Origin: Cytidiella melzeri
Lineage: Eukaryota > Basidiomycota > Agaricomycetes > Polyporales > Irpicaceae
Direction of reading: 5' to 3'
Length of the DNA: 23,083 nucleotides
NCBI GenBank assembly: GCA_022592445.1
Contig: JABYQR010000525.1
Location: forward strand, 1 to 23,083
Below the pieces are notes generated by a model, which saw only the letters and a list, made by a program, of their open reading frames with translations, did not search any database and had not been told where the DNA came from. The stretch's first letter is position 1; each line of letters opens with the position of its first letter. The position numbers were made by a program, and so were the translations under genes. This document shows positions 8,318 through 16,818 of this stretch, in pieces.

Positions 8318-8566
8318 AGACTTAAACCAAACGTCTGTGAGAGGGTGATTAAGTACATCTTGGAAAGTGACAGGGTCACCGACGTCCTCAGCATATTAAG
8401 CGTTAAACTCAGTTCAGTAGAAAGCAATGTTAGTGTCTACTTTGTCGTAGTCTAGTCCATGAGCTTTATGCGACAGTTGAGGAGTTCTTTTGGAATGCCT
8501 TGGACCAGTAGGGTCAGGCTCATCGATTTCCATTGGTTCCATATGAGGGTTGTCCTCAAGTTTAAG

Positions 8567-9444
8567 TTATTTTTCAGTAGTAAGTTTTTCGACATTTGGT
8601 TCTTTCTCCCCTTCAATTTGTATTGTAGAGTCAACAAATTGCAAGTTACGTCCAACTCCGACACGTTGTCTGAAGTAAACGTAGTGACCTTTAAAGTGTT
8701 CAGTGAAGCCTATCCAGACTCCCCTTTTACCCTTAGATGCTGGTTTATTTGTGCAATATTCGTCGTATACAATGCATGGCTGACCAAAGACTTGAAGTCC
8801 ATCAAGGTTAGCGTCTGTGCCATATTGCTTGAAGTAAGGAGTTTTGTAGTTAAGTATAGTACGAGGAGAACGATTGTACACATACCTCACGTATAATGCA
8901 GCGTACCACCATAGTCGATTTGGTAAAGATGCAGTATGCAGGTTTACTCGAATCAAGTTCATAATAGTTTGATGTACACGCTCAGCAACACCGTTTTGCT
9001 GAGGAGTACCGTGTACAGTAAGACGTAGTATGGTTCCTTGAGTTTTCAAGTAAGCAGTCATAGCTTTACTGGTAAAGACACCGTTGTTATCGGCTTAAAG
9101 TATTTTGACACAAATACCATCTTGCGTCAAAAGTTCAGTAGAGAAAATGACCCATTGAGTATAGGCGTCATCTTTAGTAACTAGTGGTGCAAGTACTAAC
9201 CATCTAGTAGCATCGTCGACAATAGTCAACCAGTACTTATGTTTACCAGTAATTGACGCTGTGGGTAGAGGCCCAAAGATGTCGATATGGAAGTGATCTT
9301 CGAAAGCTTCAGCTAACAATGAAGAACGAAGTTTGGATACGGTATTGCGATGGATATTGTTGAGTAAACAGTCCTTGCATGGAGTTTCAGTATGGTCAGT
9401 TATATGATCAGTAATAATTGACGAAGTTTGAAGTAGTTTCTTGA
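8567..9444 (-). pseudogene. Copia integrase region of pol (part after hAT insertion)
   Basis: Integrase inserts the cDNA. The zinc-binding His/Cys part is at the start (DHITDHTETPCKDC). Catalytic residues: first Asp in HIDIFGPLP, second Asp in ADNNGVF (usual ADNGGEF), Glu in GTPQQNGVAERVH. The C-terminal GKRGVWIGFTEHFKGHYVYF block is typical of copia integrase. A TAA just before the ADNN block (about 9095-9097) stops the frame. The upstream part of the domain, LELHKQLGHLSYFII, is at about 14504-14570, on the far side of the hAT element; codons on both sides of the hAT join in frame after removing one TTATGAAG. Confidence 0.93.
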
Positions 9445-9452
9445 TTATGAAG
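9445..9452. repeat. hAT target-site duplication, left copy
   Basis: TTATGAAG, identical to 14496-14503. Eight bases is the standard hAT duplication length. Confidence 0.95.
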
Positions 9453-9472
9453 TAAAGCATAGCACGGGTGCA
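9453..9472 (+). repeat. hAT left terminal inverted repeat
   Basis: TAAAGCATAGCACGGGTGCA, the exact reverse complement of 14476-14495. Confidence 0.97.
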
Positions 9473-9625
9473 GGTTACCTATAGGTACTCATGGGTTAAC
9501 CCTCACAACAATCCACGGGTATATTGACTCATGGGTAGCACATACCTGTGGTGCAGGTTGGCTACAGGTGCGGGTCAGCCATCTGAGAAGTATGATACCT
9601 GCGGGTCGACCCGCGGGTAAGCACA
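9473..9625. promoter_or_regulatory. hAT left subterminal repeat cluster
   Basis: Many short forms of ACCTGCGGGT in both orientations, including an exact one at 9597-9606 next to GTCGACCCGCGGGT. The matching right cluster is at 14340-14475. Such clusters bind hAT transposase; binding here is inferred. Confidence 0.65.
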
Positions 9626-9638
9626 AGAAAGAATGAAT

Positions 9639-12547
9639 TTAATCTTCGACAACATGTACATCAGTATTTACAGCGATAGCCTTCTCTTTGCCCTTCTTTG
9701 GCCGTTTGTTTTTATCTTGAAAGACCTGTAGTATCTCCTCCTCAGGTATGACACCCGGAATAGAAGCCCATGAACTCAGAACAGTTGCAGCACGAGTAGA
9801 CTCATCGTTCAGAGAATGACGCCGTTTCGAGACAGTGAGGCCACCGCGCGAGAAAGCACGCTCGACATCGGTTGACGAAGCCGGTGCAGACAAGAAGTCA
9901 ATGGCCATTTGCGCAAGTGCCCGCTTGTGCGTATTGTTGCTGGACACTAGAATGCCATTCCAATGCTGCAAAGGATTGTCGACATCAATGAGGCACGACG
10001 ACTGAAGATAGTCATCGAGAACATCGATAGCATTGCTATTTCGCCCGTATTGATCGAGTTTTGCAAAGCGATCGTTTGGTCGTCGACGTCTGGGCTACAG
10101 AAAGATCCAACAAGTCAATTCCAAGTCCTCTCAAGTATTGAAAACGTACTGGAGCAGCCCGAACTGCCGGCGTTGGTTGCAAGGTGTCACGGCTATCCAA
10201 TGCTGGGTCAGAGGGCCTATAGTTGCTCTGCCACTGCTCCCGCAGAAGGTCCTCTGCCGTGCGAATCCATTCAGCAGGCCAATTCATATCTCGGAAATAC
10301 TTCGTCTTGTACCGAGGGTGGAGCACTGCAAGGAAAACACAATTAGAAACAGCTAATAAGAAACATCTGACTCTCCGAGGTACTCACTCATGGCCAGGCG
10401 ATACATTACAGAGTCATCAGTTTTGGAGTAGTACTTGTTCAGCACCTGAAGGCCTCGAGCAGCTGCCAAGCGGACAACACCTGATGCAGACACGTTCTCC
10501 GCCATGTCTTCGAGTGCCACGGTAAGTATGTCTATGACCGGGATGACTTCATGCAAGAGAGGTGTATTGGTTTGCGATATGCGGTTTGTTGCGTCGAGAA
10601 AATCCTGCGGGTGGCTGACTTAGTCGTAGCATCATAATCTGAAAATGGTACTTACGCCCAGCAGCACGCTAAGCTCACTCAATAGAGCCCACTCGTTTAC
10701 AGACAGTCGCTGATGCTGTAGCCCCTGCTTCCCGTCCTTGTCCCATTTAGCCATGCCAAATAATTTCTCCAATGCAGGTCGCAGCTCGAGAGCTCTGTCA
10801 ATAGCGTCAGTGAGAGAATTCCACCGCGTGTCGATAGCACGGATTGGAAGCTTGAAAGGTATCTCCACACGTTTGCAATTCATCTTGAGGTCTTCTCGCA
10901 AAGCCGGCGAATGGAATATACGCTTGGCAAGTTCCTTGAGCTGTATAAGCACCTTGTGAGTTTCTCGTGCCATGATGAGACTCGAGCCAGGCTATATAGC
11001 TCTGTACCTTTGTTACCGCAAATCTTCCCATTTCTTCTTCGTCATCATCAAGAGCGAATCGACTCTCAACAGTGTGGTTGATATCTTCGATCTCTTCCTG
11101 GTCGGCAGCTTCGCGCACCGGGTCAAGCTCATACTCCTCGGTGTCACTGTCATTGTTGCTGTCATCAGCACCGTCGTTGCCCTCGCTTGCCTCGTCTAGA
11201 TTGTCTTCTTCACCGGCTATCGTGTTGACATCCACCTCACTGGTAGGATCTTCGGAGTGACCGCTTTTAGTCCGTTTTCGTGCGAATCCTGAAATGATGG
11301 CCTGCAACATATAAGCAACTGTCCATGGTATATAGAATATGCTTACTTTGACTACAAGGTTGAGGATGTGCGCGAAGCACCTCACTCGAGTTTGCGCTGA
11401 GTTTAGTCCGCCGAGGGACTCAAGCTCTGATATCATGGTATCATTGTTTGATGCGTTGTCACACGTAATTCCCAGCAGCTTTTTTGATCTGTTAAGCGTC
11501 GAAACAATGTGGCGAGTTATCAATACAATGCTTACCTTCTTCTCAATACCGAGAGACTTCAGACAGCTTGTGAGCGCCTCTGCGAGATACACGCCAGTGT
11601 GACCTTTCGTCAGCCTGAATCCAACCTATCAGTCCTGATTTGGGCGCAGCGGAGTATAAGAAGAAATGCATACCGGATGAAATCAAGTACAAATGTGGCT
11701 ACATTCCCTTCAATGACACGATGGACGGTAACACCAAGGAAAGAGTAGACGTTGGGTGACGTCCATCCATCGAGGCAAAGGTGAAGGCGGCCAGGATAGT
11801 CTTGCAGCATCTTGCCAATATGCACGCGCGTGAGATTGAAAATCTCGCGCACGTCCCGCGACACAGTACTGGGGCCCGGAACTTCGGCTTTGGCGTACAA
11901 CATTGATATGATGGCGGGGAATTCGGGATCCTTGACGATCTTGAAGGGGCGATGGCGACGAGCAACCCATAGAGCTACGAGAAAGCGCAGTCGTGGTTTG
12001 CTATATGCCGTACCATGAGCGAACACTGCAATGCTCTGATCAGCAGGAGTGACCGCTGGTGAGCATGACTGTATGTGACGGCTCAAGTTTCCAGTTGACG
12101 TGTCGGTACAGCGTCGCAAAACTGAGATTGATGGACTGTGTTCTCGTCAATTGTCGCCGGTTTGCGTAGAGATTAGAACGAGAGTACATACTTTAGCTTG
12201 CAGACAAATTTGTACTTGACATCGCCTTTCTCGACAACGATCTCAGGATGCCGGAAATGTGCGTACAAATTGGACTCCCAAGTTTTACTTTGTGCGGCTA
12301 CATTTCTCGTTGTCAGATGCTATGTGCGTGTGTCAGTTCAATGAATGAACTCACCAAGAACCTCTTCATTGGTGCGCTCAGCCACCTTCCATTTGAGGTC
12401 GAAGGCGGACTGCTTCTCAACCACAAGAGACTCAGGGCTTGAAGTCCTGCCTATGGCGTTGGTCCCAGCTGCATCCTCGTCGTCACTTTTGCTATCGGCT
12501 GTTCGAGCTCGTTTGCGGGGCCTGGTCTGCTTGTTTGAGCGCGGCAT
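9639..12547 (-). CDS. hAT family transposase, ten exons, 799 aa, apparently intact
   Basis: Cuts and re-inserts the element by a DDE mechanism in the nucleus. Proposed exons (minus strand): 12547-12355, 12297-12192, 12135-11674, 11614-11536, 11478-11347, 11301-11008, 10940-10656, 10604-10388, 10325-10150, 10094-9639. They add up to 2,400 bases, exactly 800 codons with stop; introns are 45-67 bp with GT donors and AG acceptors. N-terminus: basic, nuclear-localisation-like (RPRKRARTADSK), then a BED-type zinc finger (FVCK...CTDTSTGNLSRHIQSC). Catalytic region: LCLDGWTSPN (first Asp), GITCDNASNND (second Asp), RCFAHILNLV, an acidic insert (about residues 360-420), DTRWNSL. C-terminus: the hAT dimerisation block SSTDVERAFSRGG...KRRHSLND with the catalytic Glu. 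Introns 11479-11535 and 11302-11346 are open in frame, so retention is possible. The start is the first ATG ahead of the basic region. Confidence 0.93.
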
Positions 12548-12751
12548 GGCAGGCTATCGAGTCGAGCGTAGCGGGGAAAGACAAAGTGTGAAGCTGACGG
12601 TGCCCGAAGCTGGCCGTGTGTATAGGTGGTCTTGATGCCATTTTTTTGAGAGAAAAAGTTGCCCCGTTGAGCGACAAATAGCGAGAGGGCGGAGGCAAAT
12701 TTGAAGGGAGTGAGGAGGTCATGGCACGCGGTATCAGGCGCTGGTCACCAG

Positions 12752-12838
12752 GGTGGTTTGAAGGGCCGCGCCGTGTTATGTTGCTCAGGCAGCAGCCTCT
12801 ATGCACCTCCTTGTCGGTGTGCAATGAAGGTACGTAGG
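12752..12838. repeat. 87-bp direct repeat in hAT, copy 1
   Basis: About 80 of 87 bases match copy 2 at 12971-13057 by eye, with mostly transitions between them; the copies start 219 bp apart. Origin unknown. Confidence 0.9.
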
Positions 12839-12970
12839 ATGTCAAACCGCCTCTCATCAACGCAGCGAATGCATTCACTGGCGAGAGATCAAGAGTGGTG
12901 GTGCCGGTGTTGCAGGATGCAACTCGAGGGCTAACTTGGGCCGCCTCTCTCCGTTCCATAACACCGCCGA

Positions 12971-13057
12971 GGTGGTTTGAGGGGCCGCGCCGTGCTATGT
13001 TGCTCAGGCAGCGGCCTCTATGCACCTCCTCGTTGGTGTGCAATGACGATACGTAGG
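12971..13057. repeat. 87-bp direct repeat in hAT, copy 2
   Basis: See copy 1 at 12752-12838. It ends just before the low-complexity frame and captured gene sequence, so the repeat may have arisen together with the capture. Confidence 0.9.
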
Positions 13058-13118
13058 TGAAGCGCGCTATGCCACCGACTCACGAAATCGGCAGCGTAGG
13101 CGCTCTTACCTTCACGCC

Positions 13119-13751
13119 GTGTGCACCCCCATCACGACTACCACCACTGCAACCACCACCACTGCAACCACCACCACTACCACCTCTACACCGTGGACTG
13201 TGGCTTGCCGGACTGGTGTTAGGAGGCAAAAGAGTAGGATTGGGGGGAGGAGAGGACGGAGAAGGAGAAGCCGGCCGGAGTTCTCGCCTGTGCGTCCTCC
13301 CCGCACACATGTCGACATTACTGACTTCTGGGCACCAGCAGCACCCATTCCTTTCGTGACCAACCATCCGCAAACACAACAACAACAACAACCGGCCAGT
13401 CCTTTCGTGTCCCCTCCAACTCCTCCCAATATCTCAGCCAGTCCTTTCTCGCCCCCGCCTCCACCCCATTCATTCAACTTCACTCTCCCCGATATCCCTC
13501 CCTCAACCTCACGAAGTCGTCCCGGAACTGGATCTCACAGCCGTCCTACTACAGCATCCTCCGGAACCACCACTCTCCTGCCCATCTCTGCCGTCGTCGC
13601 CTCATCCCTCTCTTTGCCGCATCCACCACCCTCGCTTCTCTTTCCGCAGCAGCGTGAGCAGCAGCAACAACAACACCACGGCGGCCTCGCCTACCACTTC
13701 GTCCGGGCTCGTCATTGGCGCGGAGCAACTCGCTCTCAACGATCCGAGGTC
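13119..13751 (+). other. Open Pro/Thr/Gln-rich stretch, possibly a second captured gene piece
   Basis: The frame is open from 13119 through 13970 without an ATG at its start. It begins with a poly-Thr run (ACC/ACT repeats, about 13131-13190), then an Arg-rich part, then a readable stretch (RTHVDITDFWAPAAPIPF) and Pro-rich, Gln-rich segments (QTQQQQQ, FSPPPPPHSFNF, EQQQQQHH). No family is recognised; composition resembles disordered parts of basidiomycete regulatory proteins. It joins in frame to the CPSF2-like part at about 13752. It may be a captured gene fragment or simple sequence; there is no evidence of expression. Confidence 0.4.
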
Positions 13752-14223
13752 CTCTTCCTGTACGCTTATGCTTATTCCAACTGGGGTCTCACAGCCCATG
13801 CGTACACTACGTTGCCGGTGCAAGCCATGGCGCGCGTGGCGGCTACGGAGGACGTCGAGGGCGTATGTGAGCAAGAGGCTGTTGACAAAGATACACCCTC
13901 CTCTCGCTTCACAGCCCTCTGCCTCACTAACTTCTCTCTGCGTCTCTTCCAGGAAAATGTCAAGGCTTGACAATCATCCCCTTCAATGCCGGACACACTC
14001 TCGGAGGCACAATCTGGAAGATCCGCTCGCCCTCGGCCGGCACAATCCTGTACGCCGTTGACATGAACCACATGCAAGAGCGGCACCTGGACGGGACAGT
14101 GCTGATGCGCCAAGGGAGCAACGCGAGCGTGTTTGAGACACTGCAACGCCCCGATCTGTTGATCACAGACGCGGAGAGGGCGAATGTGACAACGGCGAGG
14201 AGGAAAGATTGGGATGCCGCTTT
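13752..14223 (+). pseudogene. CPSF2: Captured fragment of CPSF2/Cft2 (cleavage and polyadenylation factor 100-kDa subunit)
   Basis: CPSF2 (yeast Cft2) is the non-catalytic metallo-beta-lactamase partner of the endonuclease CPSF3 in mRNA 3'-end processing. Piece 1 (13752-13904) reads LYAYAYSNWGLTAHAYTTLP then VQAMARVAATEDVEGV, the family's conserved N-terminal block. Piece 2 (13953-14223) reads GKCQGLTIIPFNAGHTLGG (first Gly codon split by the intron), TIWKIRSPSAGTILYAVDMN, HMQERHLDGTVL, PDLLITDAERANVTT and RRKDWDAAL. Between them is a pyrimidine tract ending in CTCTTCCAG, a retained splice acceptor, so genomic DNA was captured, not cDNA. The family's intervening block of roughly 30 residues, between the acidic part and GKCQG, is missing. 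N-terminus and the rest of the protein are absent. It lies inside the hAT, antisense to the transposase. It cannot act as CPSF2. Confidence 0.9.
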
Positions 14224-14339
14224 ACTGTTTACTGTTCTTGCGTATCTAGTGTCAGTGCTATCTATAGTCTAAGAATTACTGTCTGTTCAACAGGCTCCTA
14301 GCTACCACATGTATATCCTAAATGAGTAAGTAGAATTCT

Positions 14340-14475
14340 ACCTGTGGGTGACCCGTATGTGGTGGGTACCTGTACCTGCGGGTCAGGTACCCGGCGCTAA
14401 CTTACCTGCGCGGCTCTGGGTAGGAGGATTGGTGCACCACATACCTGCGGGTACGGGTGCGGGTTGATCCGCAGG
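14340..14475. promoter_or_regulatory. hAT right subterminal repeat cluster
   Basis: ACCTGTGGGT (14340-14349), ACCTGCGGGT (14374-14383 and 14443-14452) and related GGGTAC/GTACCC words. Mirrors the left cluster at 9473-9625. Confidence 0.7.
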
Positions 14476-14495
14476 TGCACCCGTGCTATGCTTTA
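14476..14495 (-). repeat. hAT right terminal inverted repeat
   Basis: Exact reverse complement of 9453-9472. Confidence 0.97.
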
Positions 14496-14503
14496 TTATG
14501 AAG
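14496..14503. repeat. hAT target-site duplication, right copy
   Basis: TTATGAAG, identical to 9445-9452. Confidence 0.95.
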
Positions 14504-15079
14504 TAACTGAGATGACCGAGTTGTTTATGTAGTTCAAGTAGAGTAATGCCAGTTCTATGCACGCTTGCTAAAGAAGTCACTCGAGTTGATGATAGCGTGT
14601 ATAAATCGTTTGATTTTCTAACTACAGCCACACAAGTCGAGTTTGAGTCGTGTATAGTACAGAGATTGTGATAGAAAGTAAAACAATAATCAGAGTCCAG
14701 TTTTCCAATGCTAATTAATTGGTAGAGTTGAGTTGAAGTAGATGTTCTTCAGCAAGAGTTCAGTAAGCTTACCACTTTCCTGTTCCACCTCAAGTACCAT
14801 GTCACCAGCGAGTTTCAAAACTAGTTGTTCTGAGTTGGCAACAGTCAGTACAATAGTTGGTACGGAGTGGACATTGAAAAGTAAGTCTCGATACGGCGGA
14901 CAGTGTATAGTTGCACCAGTATCAAGAATGTGTATCGACTCGTCTGTTGACGAAGTTGCATACAGCGGAAGTAGAGTAGTAAAAGTAGTAGTAAGCGAAG
15001 TACTTGCGTGCATAGTGACGTCGGACTCAGAGAGAGCCGACACCCACGCGCTCTGGTTGCAACGAGGAGTAGTGGTCAA
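14504..15079 (-). pseudogene. Copia protease and pre-integrase region of pol
   Basis: Aspartic protease cleaves the Gag-Pol polyprotein. The active site reads HILDTGATIHCPPYRDLLFN (DTG, about residues 49-51 of the frame), as in copia elements where a D[ST]GA.[SH] block is followed by His. After a frameshift near 14710 the GAG-pre-integrase region follows: SIGKLDSDYCFTFYH, then ELHKQLGHLSYFII, the zinc-binding HxxLGH start. The frame runs into the hAT at 14503 and continues at 9444. A nonfunctional fragment of one polyprotein. Confidence 0.92.
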
Positions 15080-15133
15080 CGGACCAGCGACAGCGGGAGT
15101 GGCAACAACAGCGGCGGCAGTGGCAGCTTTGCC

Positions 15134-16580
15134 TTAGGCACCAGCAGCAACGTACCTCCAAGTAATACCCTTCCTCTTCATTGCCTCCTTGGACTTCTCT
15201 GTCCAGGGCAAAGGGCAAGTGGGCGTCGTGTGGCCTGTCTCGTTACAGTTGTAACACTTCATCTTTGAAGTGTCACGAACGGACTTCTCCTTAGAGTAAG
15301 GAGCGGTGGCCGCACGAGCGGAGGAAGTGGCTTTCGCCGGACGTTCGACACGTTTTTTGACTGCTGGCGACGCGGCAGAAGAACCACCAGCAGGCCTATC
15401 GCAAGGGACGAGGGTTGACAAACCCTTGGACCAAGAGCGGTCAAGTGGGTGAGCGAGTTGCCAACTATTGAAGTCGCGGAGAAGCTCCACGCTCAGAGAG
15501 ATGGGGTTGTAGTCGTACTTCTTGCCCACAGGAGTACGAGAACGCACACCAGCCTTGTAGCTAGCGCAAGTATGCGCATAGGCGGGGGGAATGATGCCGA
15601 CCAGGGCGGAGTAGAAGATGTGCTGAGCGAATTCGATACCCTTGGACAGAATCTTTGAGTAGAGGTTGTGCGTCGTCAAGTAGTTTGTCCATTTCGTGGA
15701 CAGGACGGCGGAGGGAGAAAAGTTGGAAGATTTTGTTTGCGTCTGACATAGTAGAAGTCGGTTCAAAATGTTTGGAGAGCTTCTCCATCAGTCTGTCAGG
15801 CGCGGTCTCATTGAGATAGTTGGCCATTACAGAGTCTGCAATGTGTCCAGCCAGGACGTTGAAGACGGCCTGTTGGACCTCTTGAGGAATGGTAAGACCA
15901 CCCCTGTAGCTGTAGAAGTTGACGATGGTCGACATCGCAGTATCAACGTGGGACTTCCACATCGGCCAGGTATCAGGACCTGTGAGTTTGCCAACGTCTG
16001 CGAAGGCTTTGTGGACATTGCTAAGCAACATAGTGTACTCCACATCGTGTTTTGGAGGCACGGAAAGGAGGGACGACACCGCTCGCGCGGAGTCAGTAGG
16101 GCCAGATGGTGAGGGGGCAGGTGCACGATAGGCTCTGGGCAGTTTTCCCCTTCGCCTTTTGTGTGCCTCGTTGTCGTCCATAGCATTGTCGCTATTGTCT
16201 GACAATGGTTTAGTGGGGTGACAATGTGCAAAGTTGTCACAGAGAGTGTTGAATGGAGTGCATCGGCAATCTGAGGGGGGTGCTGAGACTCGACGTGATA
16301 CTGTAATGCGTGCAGTTGGTTGATCGGCAACGGCAGAGGTAGTAGGGACATTGGGGGCGTGGTCAGAAGGTGCAGGACCTGGGGTACCAGGGCGAGAAGC
16401 GGAAGACATTGTAGGTTGTTGAGGAGGAGTAGGAGCAGGAGGAGGAGTTGGAGTAGGAGTGAAGACAGGGTTACGTCTCCTGCGGGTGGTACGAGGGATG
16501 GTACCTCGAAGGAAGTGGGTTTGTTTTTGTTCACGCGTAGAACAACGATGTTGAGACTGGTCAGTGGGATCAGAGCTCAT
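15134..16580 (-). pseudogene. gag: Copia gag (capsid/nucleocapsid), frameshifted
   Basis: Gag forms the virus-like particle and packages element RNA. ATG at 16580 (MSSDPTDQSQ) is the first in the frame after the 5' LTR. The N-terminal third is Pro/Thr-rich (TPTPTPPPAPTPPQQP) and the middle is basic (KRRRGKLPRAYR). The capsid-like part includes LTGPDTWPMWKSHVDTAM and VFNVLAGHIADSVMANYL, the copia Gag core with its conserved Trp. A one-base shift near 15640-15680 moves the reading to another frame, which continues with SKGIEFAQHIFYSALVGIIP and ends with the zinc knuckle CYNCNETGHTTPTC (CX2CX4HX4C, near 15235-15275). The stop at 15134 separates it from protease. Confidence 0.92.
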
Positions 16581-16635
16581 CAACTGTTGGATAGTGAGTG
16601 CAGAGAGTAGTGTGAGTGAGGTAGTGAGCTTATCC

Positions 16636-16648
16636 GGGGCTCATAACC
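16636..16648 (-). other. Copia primer-binding site, initiator tRNA-Met anticodon arm type
   Basis: GGTTATGAGCCCC on the minus strand starts with no gap after the CA end of the 5' LTR. The plus-strand complement contains GGGCTCATAACC, the anticodon stem-loop of fungal initiator tRNA-Met with CAU at its centre. This matches the half-tRNA priming described for Drosophila copia and yeast Ty5, not the usual 3'-CCA end priming. Confidence 0.85.
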
Positions 16649-16818
16649 TGTTAGAAGGCTATGAAAGCAGAGGAAAGTGTTGAGAGAGCAAGACTGAGAG
16701 TTATCACACAGTGGGGGTTGGGGATCAAAAGTGCGTATAGTTGCATTGATTGGAGTAAGTCTTATATACGGTAACTACAGTGCTCATACGTTAAGCGTCT
16801 AATTAATATAGTTGTACA
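16649..16818 (-). repeat. Copia 5' LTR (170 bp)
   Basis: Same length as the 3' LTR with TG...CA ends; about 17 differences by eye. TATATAAG on the minus strand at 16761-16768. Followed by TAAGG (16819-16823), the right copy of the target duplication. Confidence 0.95.

Larger units (their letters stand above)
12548..13118. other. hAT non-transposase part with 87-bp direct repeat; presumed transposase promoter side
   Basis: Lies upstream of the transposase start and so should contain its promoter; no clear TATA box was found. Apart from the direct repeat (12752-12838, 12971-13057) nothing is recognised. A 183-codon minus-strand frame crosses it, but I reject it as coding. Confidence 0.5.
9453..14495 (-). 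mobile_element. hAT DNA transposon with captured host gene fragment (5,043 bp)
   Basis: Ends are 20-bp perfect terminal inverted repeats TAAAGCATAGCACGGGTGCA (9453-9472 and 14476-14495), flanked by the 8-bp duplication TTATGAAG. The subterminal parts at both ends are full of ACCTGCGGGT-like words, the usual transposase-binding clusters of hAT elements. The minus strand codes for an apparently intact ten-exon transposase (9639-12547). The other 1.9 kb holds an 87-bp direct repeat, a low-complexity open frame and a fragment of the CPSF2 gene on the plus strand. The element interrupts copia integrase. Perfect ends and intact transposase mean a young, possibly autonomous copy. Confidence 0.97.
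5876..16818 (-). mobile_element. Ty1/copia LTR retrotransposon with two nested insertions
   Basis: Complete from LTR to LTR (170 bp each), bounded by the perfect 5-bp duplication TAAGG. On the minus strand the order is 5' LTR (16649-16818), primer-binding site, gag, protease, integrase, reverse transcriptase, RNase H, polypurine tract and 3' LTR (5876-6045), the copia order. It was invaded by a hAT transposon (9453-14495) inside integrase and by a solo LTR (6150-6889) inside RNase H; without them and one copy of each duplication it would be about 5.1 kb. Comparing the two LTRs by eye gives about 17 differences in 170. With several frameshifts and stops, it is not autonomous. It lies in a LINE on the opposite strand. 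Confidence 0.96.

Noticed and set aside
10992..11007. A 16-bp GT...AG gap that would also restore the hAT transposase frame
   Set aside because: Too short for an intron. The 67-bp intron 10941-11007 restores the frame and joins at the conserved LKELAKRI block.
10223..11602. Plus-strand frames opposite the hAT transposase
   Set aside because: They mirror well-defined transposase exons on the other strand and have no family features.
12492..13043. 183-codon minus-strand frame containing the 87-bp repeat twice, giving a repeated peptide
   Set aside because: Most differences between the two copies change the amino acid, which is not expected for coding repeats, and the frame overlaps the transposase start. 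Treated as chance.
13602..14146. Minus-strand frames opposite the CPSF2 fragment
   Set aside because: The plus-strand reading is unmistakable CPSF2; these are antisense shadows.
15749..16610. Plus-strand frames and a second minus-strand frame (Leu-rich) across copia gag
   Set aside because: Antisense or out-of-frame readings of gag, rich in Leu only because of the codon bias of the true frame.
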